From the NCBI GenBank assembly GCA_029210725.1, contig JARGFM010000010.1, positions 65,079 through 129,078 on the forward strand: a DNA stretch of 64,000 bases, given 5' to 3'. The stretch is from Bacteroidales bacterium (GTDB taxonomy: Bacteria; Bacteroidota; Bacteroidia; Bacteroidales; GCA-2748055). This document shows positions 28,901 to 37,165 of this stretch, in pieces; position 1 is the stretch's first letter; each line of letters begins with the position of its first letter. The notes under the pieces were generated by a model. The model was not told the origin of the DNA. It saw only the letters and a program-made list of their open reading frames with translations, and did no database searches. Made by a program: the position numbers and the translations under genes.

Positions 28901-29299
28901 TTTGGTCACCACCGATTCCACCAGCGCCTCTGCATAAGTAATAATGAAGCTGGCCACCCTTCGCTCCGAGAGTCTTCGCAGGGTTTGTGTCCGGGTGATA
29001 ATGTTGGCTTCATCGGTCTGCTGATACTGAACAGAGCGCCTGTAGGAGGAAGGGAAAAAGAGAGTTCGGTCGGGGCTTCCTTCCAGTGTCACCAGGTCGG
29101 TATAGAAAAATGCAGCTTCCTCCTTGTCGTTGAAGATGACCAGGTGGGAGCCTTTCAGTTCGTTCAGGCAAGCCTGTATCAGTGCCGAGCGTGCCGACCC
29201 CGCCAGTCCTTCCAGGTACTGAACCGGTAGCTTCTCCTCTTTGAGCGACGCACTGAGTTCAGTGAAAAGCGGATGCTTTGAATAAGGATTGCGGATCAT
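25976..29299 (-). CDS. mfd: Transcription-repair coupling factor Mfd
   Basis: 1107-residue DNA translocase that displaces stalled RNA polymerase and recruits UvrA. In order: UvrB-like N-terminal module, RNAP-interacting domain (GDYVVHVDHGIGIFGGLEKI, about residues 425-445), RecG-like helicase with Walker A GDVGFGKTEVA, DEEQ box (IIDEEQKFG) and LTATPIPRTL, then the TRG motif (DIRGAGNLLGAEQSG) and the C-terminal UvrA-masking domain. Full length and intact. A -7 box (29314-29321) lies just upstream. Confidence 0.96.
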   Translation of the reverse strand: MIRNPYSKHPLFTELSASLKEEKLPVQYLEGLAGSARSALIQACLNELKGSHLVIFNDKEEAAFFYTDLVTLEGSPDRTLFFPSSYRRSVQYQQTDEANIITRTQTLRRLSERRVASFIITYAEALVESVVTKKQLGETTLELKKGEKIDREFLEEILRTYDFQLVDFVYEPGQYSIRGGIVDVFSYASSHPCRIDFFDEEVDSIRTFDTDTQRSLETVKKVNIIPNIQWEHELGTERISFLDYIPSGTILWLDNPGLITGQVQSLYDKTDFHTEEEKPIHKELFLIPGTRIGEQMKRFSQVVFGVHLNQDEERSWRFNTAPQPAFNKNFDLLASTMKEQTASGISSYLLSDNEKQLERLRAIFEETDPELQYQTLSKTLHEGFTDYDLKLSYYTDHQIFERYHKFRFHDRFSKKESVSVKELIGLNPGDYVVHVDHGIGIFGGLEKIDVNGKMQEAIKLVYKDKDVLFVNIHSLHRISKYKGKDTGPPKIYKLGTGAWQKLKSNTKKKVQDIARELILLYAKRKEQQGFAFSADTYLQQELESSFIYEDTHDQLKATEEVKAGMEAKFPMDRLVCGDVGFGKTEVAIRAAFKAVADSKQVAVLVPTTILAFQHHNTFRDRLKGLPCTVDYLSRFRSQADQRKIITKLKEGKIDIIIGTHKLVGKEIGFRDLGLLIIDEEQKFGVSVKEKLKQLKLNVDTLTLTATPIPRTLQFSLMGSRDLSIINTPPPNRHPIITELHSFNEEIIREAIEYEVSRGGQVFFIHNRVQNIMEIQEIVNRVVPGIRSVVAHGQMEGRKLESLMLDFMQGEYDVLIATTIVESGLDIPNANTIIINNGQNFGLSDLHQLRGRVGRSNKKAFCYIFAPPLTILSQEARRRLKAVEEFSTLGSGFNIALQDLDIRGAGNLLGAEQSGFIADMGFDTYNRILNEAITELKETEFSGLYEQAAESKQEDTLFLTDCHIDTDLELLFPDRYVSNISERVELYRNLDAITDEQGLESFREMLLDRFGALPASSEELLKVVKLRWLAQRTGVEKIVLKKNVLITYFVSNPESPFYRSGKFKEVIRNIQANPGIFRMREDQEKLSLRSEAVNSVGEACQILERLSN

Positions 29300-29313
29300 A
29301 ATTTAAAACAGCG

Positions 29314-29321
29314 CAAACTTA
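29314..29321 (-). promoter_or_regulatory. Possible mfd -7 element
   Basis: Minus-strand TAAGTTTG matches TAnnTTTG and lies 15 bases before the mfd ATG. No convincing -33 TTTG was seen, and the site overlaps the cupin stop codon, so read-through from the cupin gene is equally possible. Confidence 0.35.
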
Positions 29322-29322
29322 C

Positions 29323-29703
29323 TTATTTTCCGCTTAGGTAGGAGGGCTGCGATCCATCCAGGAAATCCTCCCGCACGGGGCTGAACACATCCAGGACTGT
29401 GCCAGCTTCCAGACACAGCGCACCGTGGACCAGGTTGGGAGCAATATAGAGGCCATCCCCTGCCTCAATCACCTGCTTTTCTCCATCGATGAAAAATTCA
29501 AATTTCCCGCTGTGGCAAAAGGTGGTCTGGGTGTGAAAGTGGGCATGCTGCGCTGCGACGGCTCCCTTTTCAAACCGGACCTTAACCATCATGATCTGAT
29601 TGTCCCATCCCAGAATCTGCCGGGAAAGTCCGGGCCCGAGTGGTTCCCACTCCCCGCTCCGGCCCGGGATCATAGTTTTACTGGCTCTGTTCATTCCATT
29701 CAT
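29323..29703 (-). CDS. Cupin-domain protein (KdgF-like)
   Basis: 126-residue single-domain cupin. The two cupin motifs are readable: motif 1 HAHFHTQTTFCHSGKFEFFIDG with metal-binding histidines and motif 2 GDGLYIAPNLVHGALCLEAG; the EAGTVLDVFSPVREDFL ending is like KdgF, which linearises unsaturated uronates, and similar small cupins. No uronate genes are nearby, so function stays open. A second ATG three codons in is possible. It lies between the decayed OMP gene and mfd, on the same strand. Confidence 0.75.
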   Translation of the reverse strand: MNGMNRASKTMIPGRSGEWEPLGPGLSRQILGWDNQIMMVKVRFEKGAVAAQHAHFHTQTTFCHSGKFEFFIDGEKQVIEAGDGLYIAPNLVHGALCLEAGTVLDVFSPVREDFLDGSQPSYLSGK

Positions 29704-29774
29704 TTTAGTTTACAGGAGTAAAAGTAAGGATAATACTGGATGAGACCTGCTTTTCTCCACGGGATCCCGAGGGA

Positions 29775-31862
29775 TTAAAACAAACCCTTGCTTCTGGTAT
29801 TTTCCGTAAAATCATCCGATCGTTCAATCCGCTTATTCTTCCGTCCGGAAGAGAAGGTGTATTTGAATTTTATCCATATGGGAATCAGAGACATTTGAAT
29901 ATTGCCTTCGGAATATTCGCTGTAAGCTCTCATGCTGGTCTCAGAGCCCTGGAAGGTAAATGTTTTACGGAAGGGGACAGCACTGCTCAGCCCTATTATG
30001 TACTTGTCTTTAAACGTTTTTTCAAGTGAAATAAAATAGAGCATATCATCAAAGGAGTTCCCCTGGATGCTGACCCTGGCACTATTATATTTAAACATGG
30101 TACTTAAAACAAAATCTTTCCGGAAGAGGGCAGAGAGGGAGAATCCTGACTCCAGCACCATTTTTTTCTGATCCTCTATACCATGCTCACGGGCCAATTG
30201 GTTTCCCCTGGAAAATGCCGCATAGACTTTCATAAACGGATTGAAGGAAACATTTTTCAAGGGCTTCAGACTCCCCAGGAATTTAATTCCGGCCTGGTCA
30301 ATGCGGCCCAGATTTTGCATGCTGTACCTGGTATGTGTCTCATTTGAAACCCTCGCCAGGTATTCCATTCGATTCTCTGAGCGACTATAAAAGCTGGCCA
30401 TGGAGAGGTAATTGTTGTTTAACAGGATGGAGTAATCCAGGGAAAGCTCCTGGTATGTTTCCGGTGCCAGTTCAGGGTTTCCCTGCATTGAACTGTAGGG
30501 ATCAAGGACTTTGATATTTGAATTCAGTTACGTAATGGAGGGTCTTTCCAGAGTTTTTTGATACGATATCCCCAGAGTGCTTTTAGTGGTCAACTCAAAT
30601 TTGGCAGAAAAGCGGGGCAAGAGGCCCAGGTGCTGTATGGATTGTGAATCCGGAAGATCCTGAACGGCATGTTCTGTCCTTAGTCCTCCATTCAGGTGAA
30701 TTTTTTCCCTGTTCCAGGCCAGGGAAGCATATCCTGCCGAGATCAGTTCGCGGAATTGAAAGGTATTCCAGTCCGCATCGCTCATCTCCTGACTCATCTC
30801 CCTGATTCATGCTTTTAGCATCAGTCCCTCGGTCAGGGCTAACTGAAGATTTATTCGTGTGCTGAATGAACGATGTATGGGATGGGAATTGCTCCATAGT
30901 GTTTCCCCGTTTTCCTCACCCAGAAAGCTGTTATTTTCTCCCCTGTAATGGTAATAGTTCAAATCCACCGAAAAATCGCTGTCCGGTTTGCGAAACAGGT
31001 GCTTGTAATAGGCGGTCCCGTAGGCCGTCAGGTTCCGGTCTCTGTCATCCTGCCTGGCGGTCCAGCTGTTCATCAGGGATTCTCCCTGGTACTCCATCAA
31101 ACTTACGGATCCGTCAAACTCACTGGAGTAGGGATTCAGGAATCCGTATACAGATATCTTATTCCGTTTGTCCTGAAGAATGTCCAGGCCATAGTGGATT
31201 TTGTGGGACCAGTATTCCTGGTTTTTTTTTGTGGAGCGGGCAATCAGGATATTCTGATCCGGAAGGGTGATGTTCCTGTTGTTTTTTCCCTTAATATCAA
31301 AATAACTGAGTTCTCCGCTATAGGAGGCATAGATGTTTACCTTCTTCAAGGAGAGATTGAAGTTTGCCGAAGGAAAGGCATAAATCTCATTTTGCCGGAC
31401 GGGAATCTCGCTGTAGAGGTGGCCACTGATGCCACGTCTTTCTTCGTCCTTCAAAATGACATGGATCACCCCCGAAACGCCGGATCTGAATTCAGCACCA
31501 GGCTGGTTCCTGATTTCTATTTTATCGATCCTTGCCGGATCCAGTTGATTCAGGAAATTTCCATCCCGCTCCTTCCCGTTGACCAGGATCAGGATCCTGT
31601 TATTGCCTTCCAGGGAGATATTATGAAAAAGGTCTACCTGGATGCCTGGAATGTATTTTAAAAGATCCACAGCCGTGCTGGAAACCTTTTCCATTTGCTT
31701 ATATACATAGTAGGTGGTTTTGTCGGCCTCCTGCCTGGCTTTGATTCGCTCGCCGATGATGCTTGCTTCAGCAAGCTCGATTCGCTCTTCAGAAAGCTGG
31801 ATAGTTCCCAATTCGACAGAAGCTTTTTCCTGAAGCCGGATCTTTTCCAGACTGGTTTCAAA
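29775..31862 (-). pseudogene. Decayed outer-membrane beta-barrel (TonB-receptor-like) protein
   Basis: One continuous minus-strand reading frame encodes an outer membrane beta-barrel family receptor (plug region KVSSTAVDLLKYIPGIQVD, then barrel). It is broken by in-frame stops at 30807-30809 (TGA, where the family normally has Gly in an LKAG context, a GGA to TGA change) and 30528-30530 (TAA after RPSIT, where a Tyr or Trp is expected before LN). Both flanks remain in the same frame and read as good protein. The 5' end is also lost: an in-frame TGA at 31863-31865 precedes FETSLEKIRLQ, and the signal peptide and carboxypeptidase-regulatory-like domain are absent. Adjacent to a likewise interrupted LytTR regulator. 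Confidence 0.85.
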
Positions 31863-31934
31863 TCATTGTTAATGAATCGACTAAACAAATAGACGAAAGC
31901 TTTTAAGACCTGTCAAATTATTGGGATACTCTGA

Positions 31935-31998
31935 AAGGAATTGTGACGGGTGACAAACGGGACTCCCCTTTCTGAGATAAAAAGCAAGGAGTTGTGAC
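31935..31998. promoter_or_regulatory. 13-bp direct repeat, candidate LytTR binding sites
   Basis: AAGGAATTGTGAC (31935-31947) and AAGGAGTTGTGAC (31986-31998) match at 12 of 13 positions, 51 bases apart start to start, in the gap between the LytTR regulator and the OMP gene. LytTR domains bind imperfect direct repeats, so these are plausible operators; the assignment is inferred from position. Confidence 0.45.
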
Positions 31999-32011
31999 AA
32001 ATGGCAAAGCC

Positions 32012-32887
32012 CTAAGAGGCCACTTCGCGGTATAGCTTGTCAAAGGCTTTGACCTTCTGGCGGAATACGGGAATCTTTTGATGGCAATCCTGAAGTGTAA
32101 GCTGGTAGCCCAGAGAATTTCCTTTTTTTGATACTACGGTCTTCAAGTTTACAATGAAGGCCCGGTGGTACCTGAAATAATGTGGAATGTCCCTGAACTG
32201 TTGTTCAATGTTGGTGATCGAATTCCGGATGGGTATTTTCCTGGCCGGCTTGCCGTTCCGGAGGCAGAACTCCACATAGTTGCCATCTGAGCTCACAAAA
32301 AGCAATTTACTGAGCTCAAAGCTAAGGGATTCTTTTTTCAGGGAAGAGCTTACATGGATCAGGGGCTCTGTGTTATCTTTATTTTCCTCCTCCAGGTCTA
32401 TAAAAGAGGGACCGTCCCCGGTCAGCAGGTACCTGTAATTCGTTCCCGTAAAAAGGGCGAAGGGGAGGATTCCGATAAGAAAGGCTTATTTGCAAGAATC
32501 AAGGAAAGTCTGCAGGTTCCAGCGGCTCATCTCAGAGTGATCCTCCAGAACAAAACCAAGCAGGAAAAGGGTAATTCCCATGCCCAGTAGCACCAGGAAG
32601 ATGAAAAAGAGTTCCCGGGCAAGGGTCCAGTGTTTCTTTTGGCCAAAGAACCGGGTCTTTTTTAAAAGGAGGATGAGCAATAAGGCGGTCAGAGATACGG
32701 TAAAGGCATAAACCAACATGCTTGAGCGGAAGTTGAACCAGCGGCTCTCCATGGCATTAAATGGCTGGTATAATACCATAAATACCGATAAAAAGAAGAA
32801 CAGGATCAGTGTTCCCCACAGGGGTTGCCGGAGAATATAATTTTGGGGATATCTGGCCTTCAGGTTTATTTTACGCATTCCCTGCAA
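32012..32887 (-). pseudogene. LytTR-domain membrane regulator, interrupted by one in-frame stop
   Basis: A minus-strand frame encodes a membrane-embedded LytTR regulator: four hydrophobic segments in the N-terminal half (from LWGTLILFFFLSVFMVLYQPF on) and a C-terminal LytTR DNA-binding domain (LLFVSSDGNYVEFCLR, PHYFRYHRAFIVNLKTV). The two halves are in the same frame but separated by TAA at 32486-32488, between FLDSCK and AFLIGILPF. Translation across the stop is continuous and sensible, so this is a single nonsense mutation and not two genes. Such regulators commonly sit beside, and control, the kind of barrel protein decayed just downstream. Confidence 0.85.
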
Positions 32888-32914
32888 ATATACAAGGTTT
32901 TTTTGTGAGCCTTT

Positions 32915-34594
32915 TCAGATCATACCCTGGCCCACCGTATAGACCAGGATCAGGCCGATAATTCCTACAATTCCGCCCACGATGGCCATGGGCAGCAGGT
33001 TGCGCCGGATCAGCAGGCCTTCCACTCCGGCCAGCCCCACCGTGGCACAGGCTGCAATTACATTGTGCACACAAATCATATTGCCCATGGCACCGCCGAT
33101 GTTCTGCAGGCTTACGATCAGGATGGTGGAAAAGCCCAGCTGCTCGGCCACGGAAAACTGGAAGAGGGAAAAAAGCATATTGGAAACCGTATTGGATCCG
33201 GCCATAAAGGAGCCCAGTGCCCCGATGAAGGAGTCCACCAGCGGCCAGCTACCCTGGAAGATGCTGCTCATGGCAGCAGCCATGGCAATGGGCATGCCCG
33301 TGATCCCCTCCGGATTATTTCCCGACTGCATCATGATCCGGACCATAGGGACCGCGAAGATCAATGCGATCACCGGATTCTTGATTCTTCTCAGGGCCTC
33401 TGACCAGGCGGCCCCGATCTCTCTTCTTTTCATCCGGAAGAGGGGGATGCAAAGCAGGGAGACCAGGATAAATGGAAGGATACCAGGATTATACAGCGGA
33501 TCAATCGTGCCGCTGACCGTGGTGCCAAACAGGCCGGTATAGGGAATATCTGCCGATTTCACCCATTCATAGAGAGGGAGGGTGCGAACCCTGGTGAGGA
33601 CAAGCAAGAGGCCAATCAGCATATAAGGGATCCAGGCTTTTAGTATGGAACTTTTTGCGGCTTCAGGTTTTTCCATGCTGATGGTTCCTGTCCAGTTCTT
33701 TTCCCATTGCGACCTGTCGGGAAAATTCCAGGTGGTTTTAGGAACCAGGAAGCCAGCCCTGGTGGCCGGGATAAGGATCAGCAGTCCCAGCAATCCTCCC
33801 AGCAGGCTGGGGAACTCGGGTCCGAGCAACAGGGCCACGGCCACATAGGGCCCTACAAAACAGAAGCCGGCAAACAGGGCATAGGGCCAGATGGCCAGTC
33901 CGTCCCGGATGCTTCGTTTCTCTCCGAAGAAGCGGGTCATCATGACCACCATGATCAGCGGCAGCAGCAGTCCGGGAAGGGCATGCTGTAAGGCGGTCCA
34001 CACTCCGATTTGTTGCATATACTCTGCATAACTCAGGCCCGATTGGGCGATGTACTCCTGTACGGAGGGGATGTCCAGCGAGGGCTGAATTCCCAACAGC
34101 GTGGGGGTGCCCACCGATCCAAAAGATACGGGAGTTACATTGGCGATCAGGGCCACCATAACGGCAGCCAGGGCCGGAAATCCCAGGGAGAGCAGCAGGG
34201 GCGCGGCCAGTGCAGCCGGAGTACCAAAGCCTGCAGATCCTTCAATAAAACCGCCAAAAAGCCAGGCAATAATAATGGCCTGCACTCTCTTGTCGGCAGA
34301 GATATTGGTAAATCCCCGGTTAATGGCCTTAATGGCACCGCTTTCGCGCAGGGTAAAGAGCAGTAGCAGCGCTCCGAAGACGATAAACAGGATCTTAAAG
34401 GCGATTACCACCCCGTTCAGCGAGGCAGCTGCGATCCAGTTCCCCGGTGTTTTCCAGATGAAAAGGGCCAGGAGGAGTGTAAGGATAAAGGCCAGGGGCA
34501 TCGCCCTGGTGGCGGGCCAGCGAAAACCCACCATAAAAACAAATATAGCGAATATGGGCAGGGCGGCCAGCAGGGCCAGGATTCCGGCAGACAT
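32915..34594 (-). CDS. lctP: L-lactate permease (LctP family)
   Basis: About 559 residues with 12 or more membrane segments; proton-coupled lactate/glycolate uptake. Diagnostic stretches: [54 protein letters not shown], and the late [15 protein letters not shown] and [18 protein letters not shown] motifs. ATG at 34594 (MSAGILALL) is preferred; an in-frame ATG at 34630 adds 12 residues without similarity to the family start. Divergent from glycerate kinase, which suggests a shared C2/C3 hydroxyacid (lactate, glycolate, glycerate) theme. Confidence 0.92.
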   Translation of the reverse strand: MSAGILALLAALPIFAIFVFMVGFRWPATRAMPLAFILTLLLALFIWKTPGNWIAAASLNGVVIAFKILFIVFGALLLLFTLRESGAIKAINRGFTNISADKRVQAIIIAWLFGGFIEGSAGFGTPAALAAPLLLSLGFPALAAVMVALIANVTPVSFGSVGTPTLLGIQPSLDIPSVQEYIAQSGLSYAEYMQQIGVWTALQHALPGLLLPLIMVVMMTRFFGEKRSIRDGLAIWPYALFAGFCFVGPYVAVALLLGPEFPSLLGGLLGLLILIPATRAGFLVPKTTWNFPDRSQWEKNWTGTISMEKPEAAKSSILKAWIPYMLIGLLLVLTRVRTLPLYEWVKSADIPYTGLFGTTVSGTIDPLYNPGILPFILVSLLCIPLFRMKRREIGAAWSEALRRIKNPVIALIFAVPMVRIMMQSGNNPEGITGMPIAMAAAMSSIFQGSWPLVDSFIGALGSFMAGSNTVSNMLFSLFQFSVAEQLGFSTILIVSLQNIGGAMGNMICVHNVIAACATVGLAGVEGLLIRRNLLPMAIVGGIVGIIGLILVYTVGQGMI

Positions 34595-34655
34595 AGGACA
34601 GAGTTTTGTAAGAGAGATCAAAATATCCAAAAAAATCCAATAATTTTAAAGGGAG

Positions 34656-35789
34656 ATGAATATTCTGATTGCACCCGATTCGTTTAAGGACTCGCTGAGC
34701 GCCATGGAGGTGGCTGTCGCCCTGGGCCGGGGGATCCAAAAGATTCTTCCGGATGCTTCCTGCGTCCTGCTTCCAATGGCAGATGGGGGCGAAGGAACCG
34801 TGGAGGCTCTGATCGATGCCACTAAAGGCAGGCGGGTTGAATTGAAGGTAATGGATCCTCTGATGAGGGAGATTGGCTCCTTTTACGGGATTACCGGGGA
34901 TGGAAAGACCGCTGTCATTGAGATGGCCGCCGCCTCGGGCATTGAGCTTCTGAAGGCCGGTGAGCGGAATCCCTGGGTTACCTCCACCTATGGTACCGGA
35001 CAGTTGATCGGGGATGCCCTGGATCATGGGGTGAAAAAAATTCTGTTGGGTATCGGGGGGAGTGCCACCAACGACGGAGGAGCCGGCATGGCCCAGGCAC
35101 TCGGGGTAAGGTTCAGGGGGAAGTCCGGACTCCTGGATGTTCAGGGGGGAGGTGTACTCGGGGAGGTGGTCCGGATCGGAATGGAAGGACTGGATCCCAG
35201 GCTGGCTGAGGTGGAGATCGTGGCGGCCTGCGATGTGGATAATCCACTGACCGGTCCGAGGGGGGCTTCTTTCACCTATGGCCCGCAAAAAGGGGCCCAT
35301 GAAGAGATGGCCGGCAAACTGGACCGGAATCTTTTTCATCTGGCAGAGTTGGTCAGGAATCAACTGGGCAAAGAAGTGGATCAGCTTCCCGGCGCGGGGG
35401 CGGCCGGCGGACTGGGAGCAGGTTTGATGGCTTTCCTGGGCGCACGACTGGTAGGGGGCTTTGATATGATTGCCGCTTTGGTCGGACTGGAGGAGAAGAT
35501 CAGGGAAGCAGACCTGGTAATTACCGGAGAGGGAAAGATGGATGCCCAGACCCCATACGGGAAAACGCCTTTCGGAGTTGCACAGATAGCCAGGAAGGCA
35601 GGTTTACCGGTTATCGGGGTAGCCGGCACACTGGATGAAGGTGCCAGTGTTTTGTATGAAATGGGTTTTGATCTGCTGATGCCTATTCAGGAAAAACCCG
35701 GTGATCTGGAAGCTTCGCTCAAAAATGGGGAACAGCTCCTGGAGCGATGCGGGGAACGTATGGCCAGGTTGCTCAGAATGCAGATTTAG
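34656..35789 (+). CDS. Glycerate kinase (GarK/GlxK type)
   Basis: 377-residue type II glycerate kinase, phosphorylating D-glycerate with ATP. Begins with the signature MNILIAPDSFKDSLSA; contains PMADGGEGTVEAL, IGGSATNDGGAGMAQALG and VITGEGKMDAQTPYGKTPFGVA, all characteristic. Length is normal for this class. The position of phosphorylation (2- or 3-) cannot be read from sequence. Its last 7 codons carry the predicted lysC promoter. Confidence 0.93.
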   Translation: MNILIAPDSFKDSLSAMEVAVALGRGIQKILPDASCVLLPMADGGEGTVEALIDATKGRRVELKVMDPLMREIGSFYGITGDGKTAVIEMAAASGIELLKAGERNPWVTSTYGTGQLIGDALDHGVKKILLGIGGSATNDGGAGMAQALGVRFRGKSGLLDVQGGGVLGEVVRIGMEGLDPRLAEVEIVAACDVDNPLTGPRGASFTYGPQKGAHEEMAGKLDRNLFHLAELVRNQLGKEVDQLPGAGAAGGLGAGLMAFLGARLVGGFDMIAALVGLEEKIREADLVITGEGKMDAQTPYGKTPFGVAQIARKAGLPVIGVAGTLDEGASVLYEMGFDLLMPIQEKPGDLEASLKNGEQLLERCGERMARLLRMQI

Positions 35790-35798
35790 TTAATTTTG
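35769..35798 (+). promoter_or_regulatory. Predicted promoter of the aspartate kinase gene
   Basis: TTG (35769-35771), then 19 bases, then TAATTTTG (35791-35798), a perfect -7 box. The -33 lies inside the glycerate kinase coding end. The predicted start of transcription would be about 22 bases before the ATG at 35826. Confidence 0.5.
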
Positions 35799-35825
35799 CC
35801 ATTTATCCAGAGATAATCATTAGCT

Positions 35826-37091
35826 ATGCTTGTATTCAAATTTGGAGGAGCTTCCGTGAAGAGCGCCGGGGCCGTTAGAAATATGGTGGAGATACTCCGG
35901 CGATACCCCGGGGAGGAGATAGTGGTGGTGGTATCGGCCATGGGCAAGACCACCAATGCCATGGAGCGGATCATCGATCTTTACACTTCCGGGAAGAGTG
36001 AGCAGTTGAAGAAGGAGTTCGGAGAGTTAAAATCCTTCCACCTGGAGGTGGTCCGGGGGCTCTTTGAAAATGAGGAGGCCAGGGTATACGCGGAGCTGGA
36101 GCAGTTATTTGAAAATCTGGCCGGCCGGCTGGCCGGCGAGCCAACGCTAAATTACGATTTTGACTACGATCAGCTGATTTGTTACGGGGAGCTGCTTTCG
36201 ACCACCATCATTGCGCATTACCTGAATCTTGTGAAAATCCCTGCCCGCTGGATGGATATCCGCCGTTCACTCAAAACCGACAATACCTGGCGTGAGGCAA
36301 AAATAGACTGGGAGCTGTCGAACCAGTTGGTTAACGGGCAGTTTGTCTTTACCGGGGAGCGGATACTGATCACCCAGGGTTTTCTGGGTTCTACCATTAA
36401 TGATCAGTCTACTTCTCTGGGCAGGGAGGGCTCGGACTATACCGCGGCCATTCTGGCATACCTGCTGAAAGCAGACAGTGTAACCATCTGGAAAGATGTA
36501 CCGGGCGTGCTGAATGCAGATCCCAAATATTTTGAAAACACCGTCCTGCTTAAAGAACTCTCCTACCTGGATGCCATTGAACTGGCCTATTTCGGCACCA
36601 GTGTGATCCATCCCAAGACCATTAAGCCCCTTCAGAACAAGAATATCAATTTGCATGTAAAGTCATTTCTGGATCCTGATGCACCCGGGACCCTGGTAGG
36701 GAACCTCTCCTATAAAAGGCTGACTCCCTCCTTCATTTTTAAAATGGATCAGGTACTGATCCGCATTTCTCCCCTGGATTTTTCTTTTATTAATGAAGGG
36801 AACCTGGAGGAGATTTTCGGAATCTTCAGCAAATATGGATTAAAGATCAACCTCATGCAGAACTCGGCCATCAGCTTCAAGATGATCGTGAACAACGATA
36901 AAAGGAGGTTAAGGCTGGTTATCGATGAGCTGGAGGAGAAGTTCAGGGTGGCCTACCAGACAGGACTGGAACTGGTCACCATCCGTTACTTTGACCAGTC
37001 GACCATCGACCGGGTTATGATCAATAAGGAGCTGATCCTGGAGCAGCGAGGGCTTCAGAACATCGAGCTGTTGATCCGTGACCTGGGTTAA
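35826..37091 (+). CDS. lysC: Aspartate kinase
   Basis: 421-residue monofunctional aspartokinase, first enzyme of the aspartate family (Lys, Thr, Met, and meso-DAP for the wall). N-terminal KFGGASVKSAGAVRNM is the family signature; GREGSDYTAAILAYLL, TIWKDVPGVLNADPK and SYLDAIELAYFGTSVIHPKT complete the kinase domain. The C-terminal ~120 residues (from about 300) form an ACT-type regulatory region, so feedback control by lysine or threonine is likely. No homoserine dehydrogenase domain is attached. Confidence 0.93.
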   Translation: MLVFKFGGASVKSAGAVRNMVEILRRYPGEEIVVVVSAMGKTTNAMERIIDLYTSGKSEQLKKEFGELKSFHLEVVRGLFENEEARVYAELEQLFENLAGRLAGEPTLNYDFDYDQLICYGELLSTTIIAHYLNLVKIPARWMDIRRSLKTDNTWREAKIDWELSNQLVNGQFVFTGERILITQGFLGSTINDQSTSLGREGSDYTAAILAYLLKADSVTIWKDVPGVLNADPKYFENTVLLKELSYLDAIELAYFGTSVIHPKTIKPLQNKNINLHVKSFLDPDAPGTLVGNLSYKRLTPSFIFKMDQVLIRISPLDFSFINEGNLEEIFGIFSKYGLKINLMQNSAISFKMIVNNDKRRLRLVIDELEEKFRVAYQTGLELVTIRYFDQSTIDRVMINKELILEQRGLQNIELLIRDLG

Positions 37092-37165
37092 AACTATTCA
37101 TAAAAAAGCCTGATATCTCGGAAAGATGAGTTAATTTTGATCTTTCATATCCTATCCTGGTGCCA

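Noticed and set aside
30528..32488. In-frame TGA/TAA codons as recoding (selenocysteine or stop reassignment)
   Set aside because: Stops are of two kinds, no SECIS-like hairpin was seen, and both TGA and TAA end other genes normally here.
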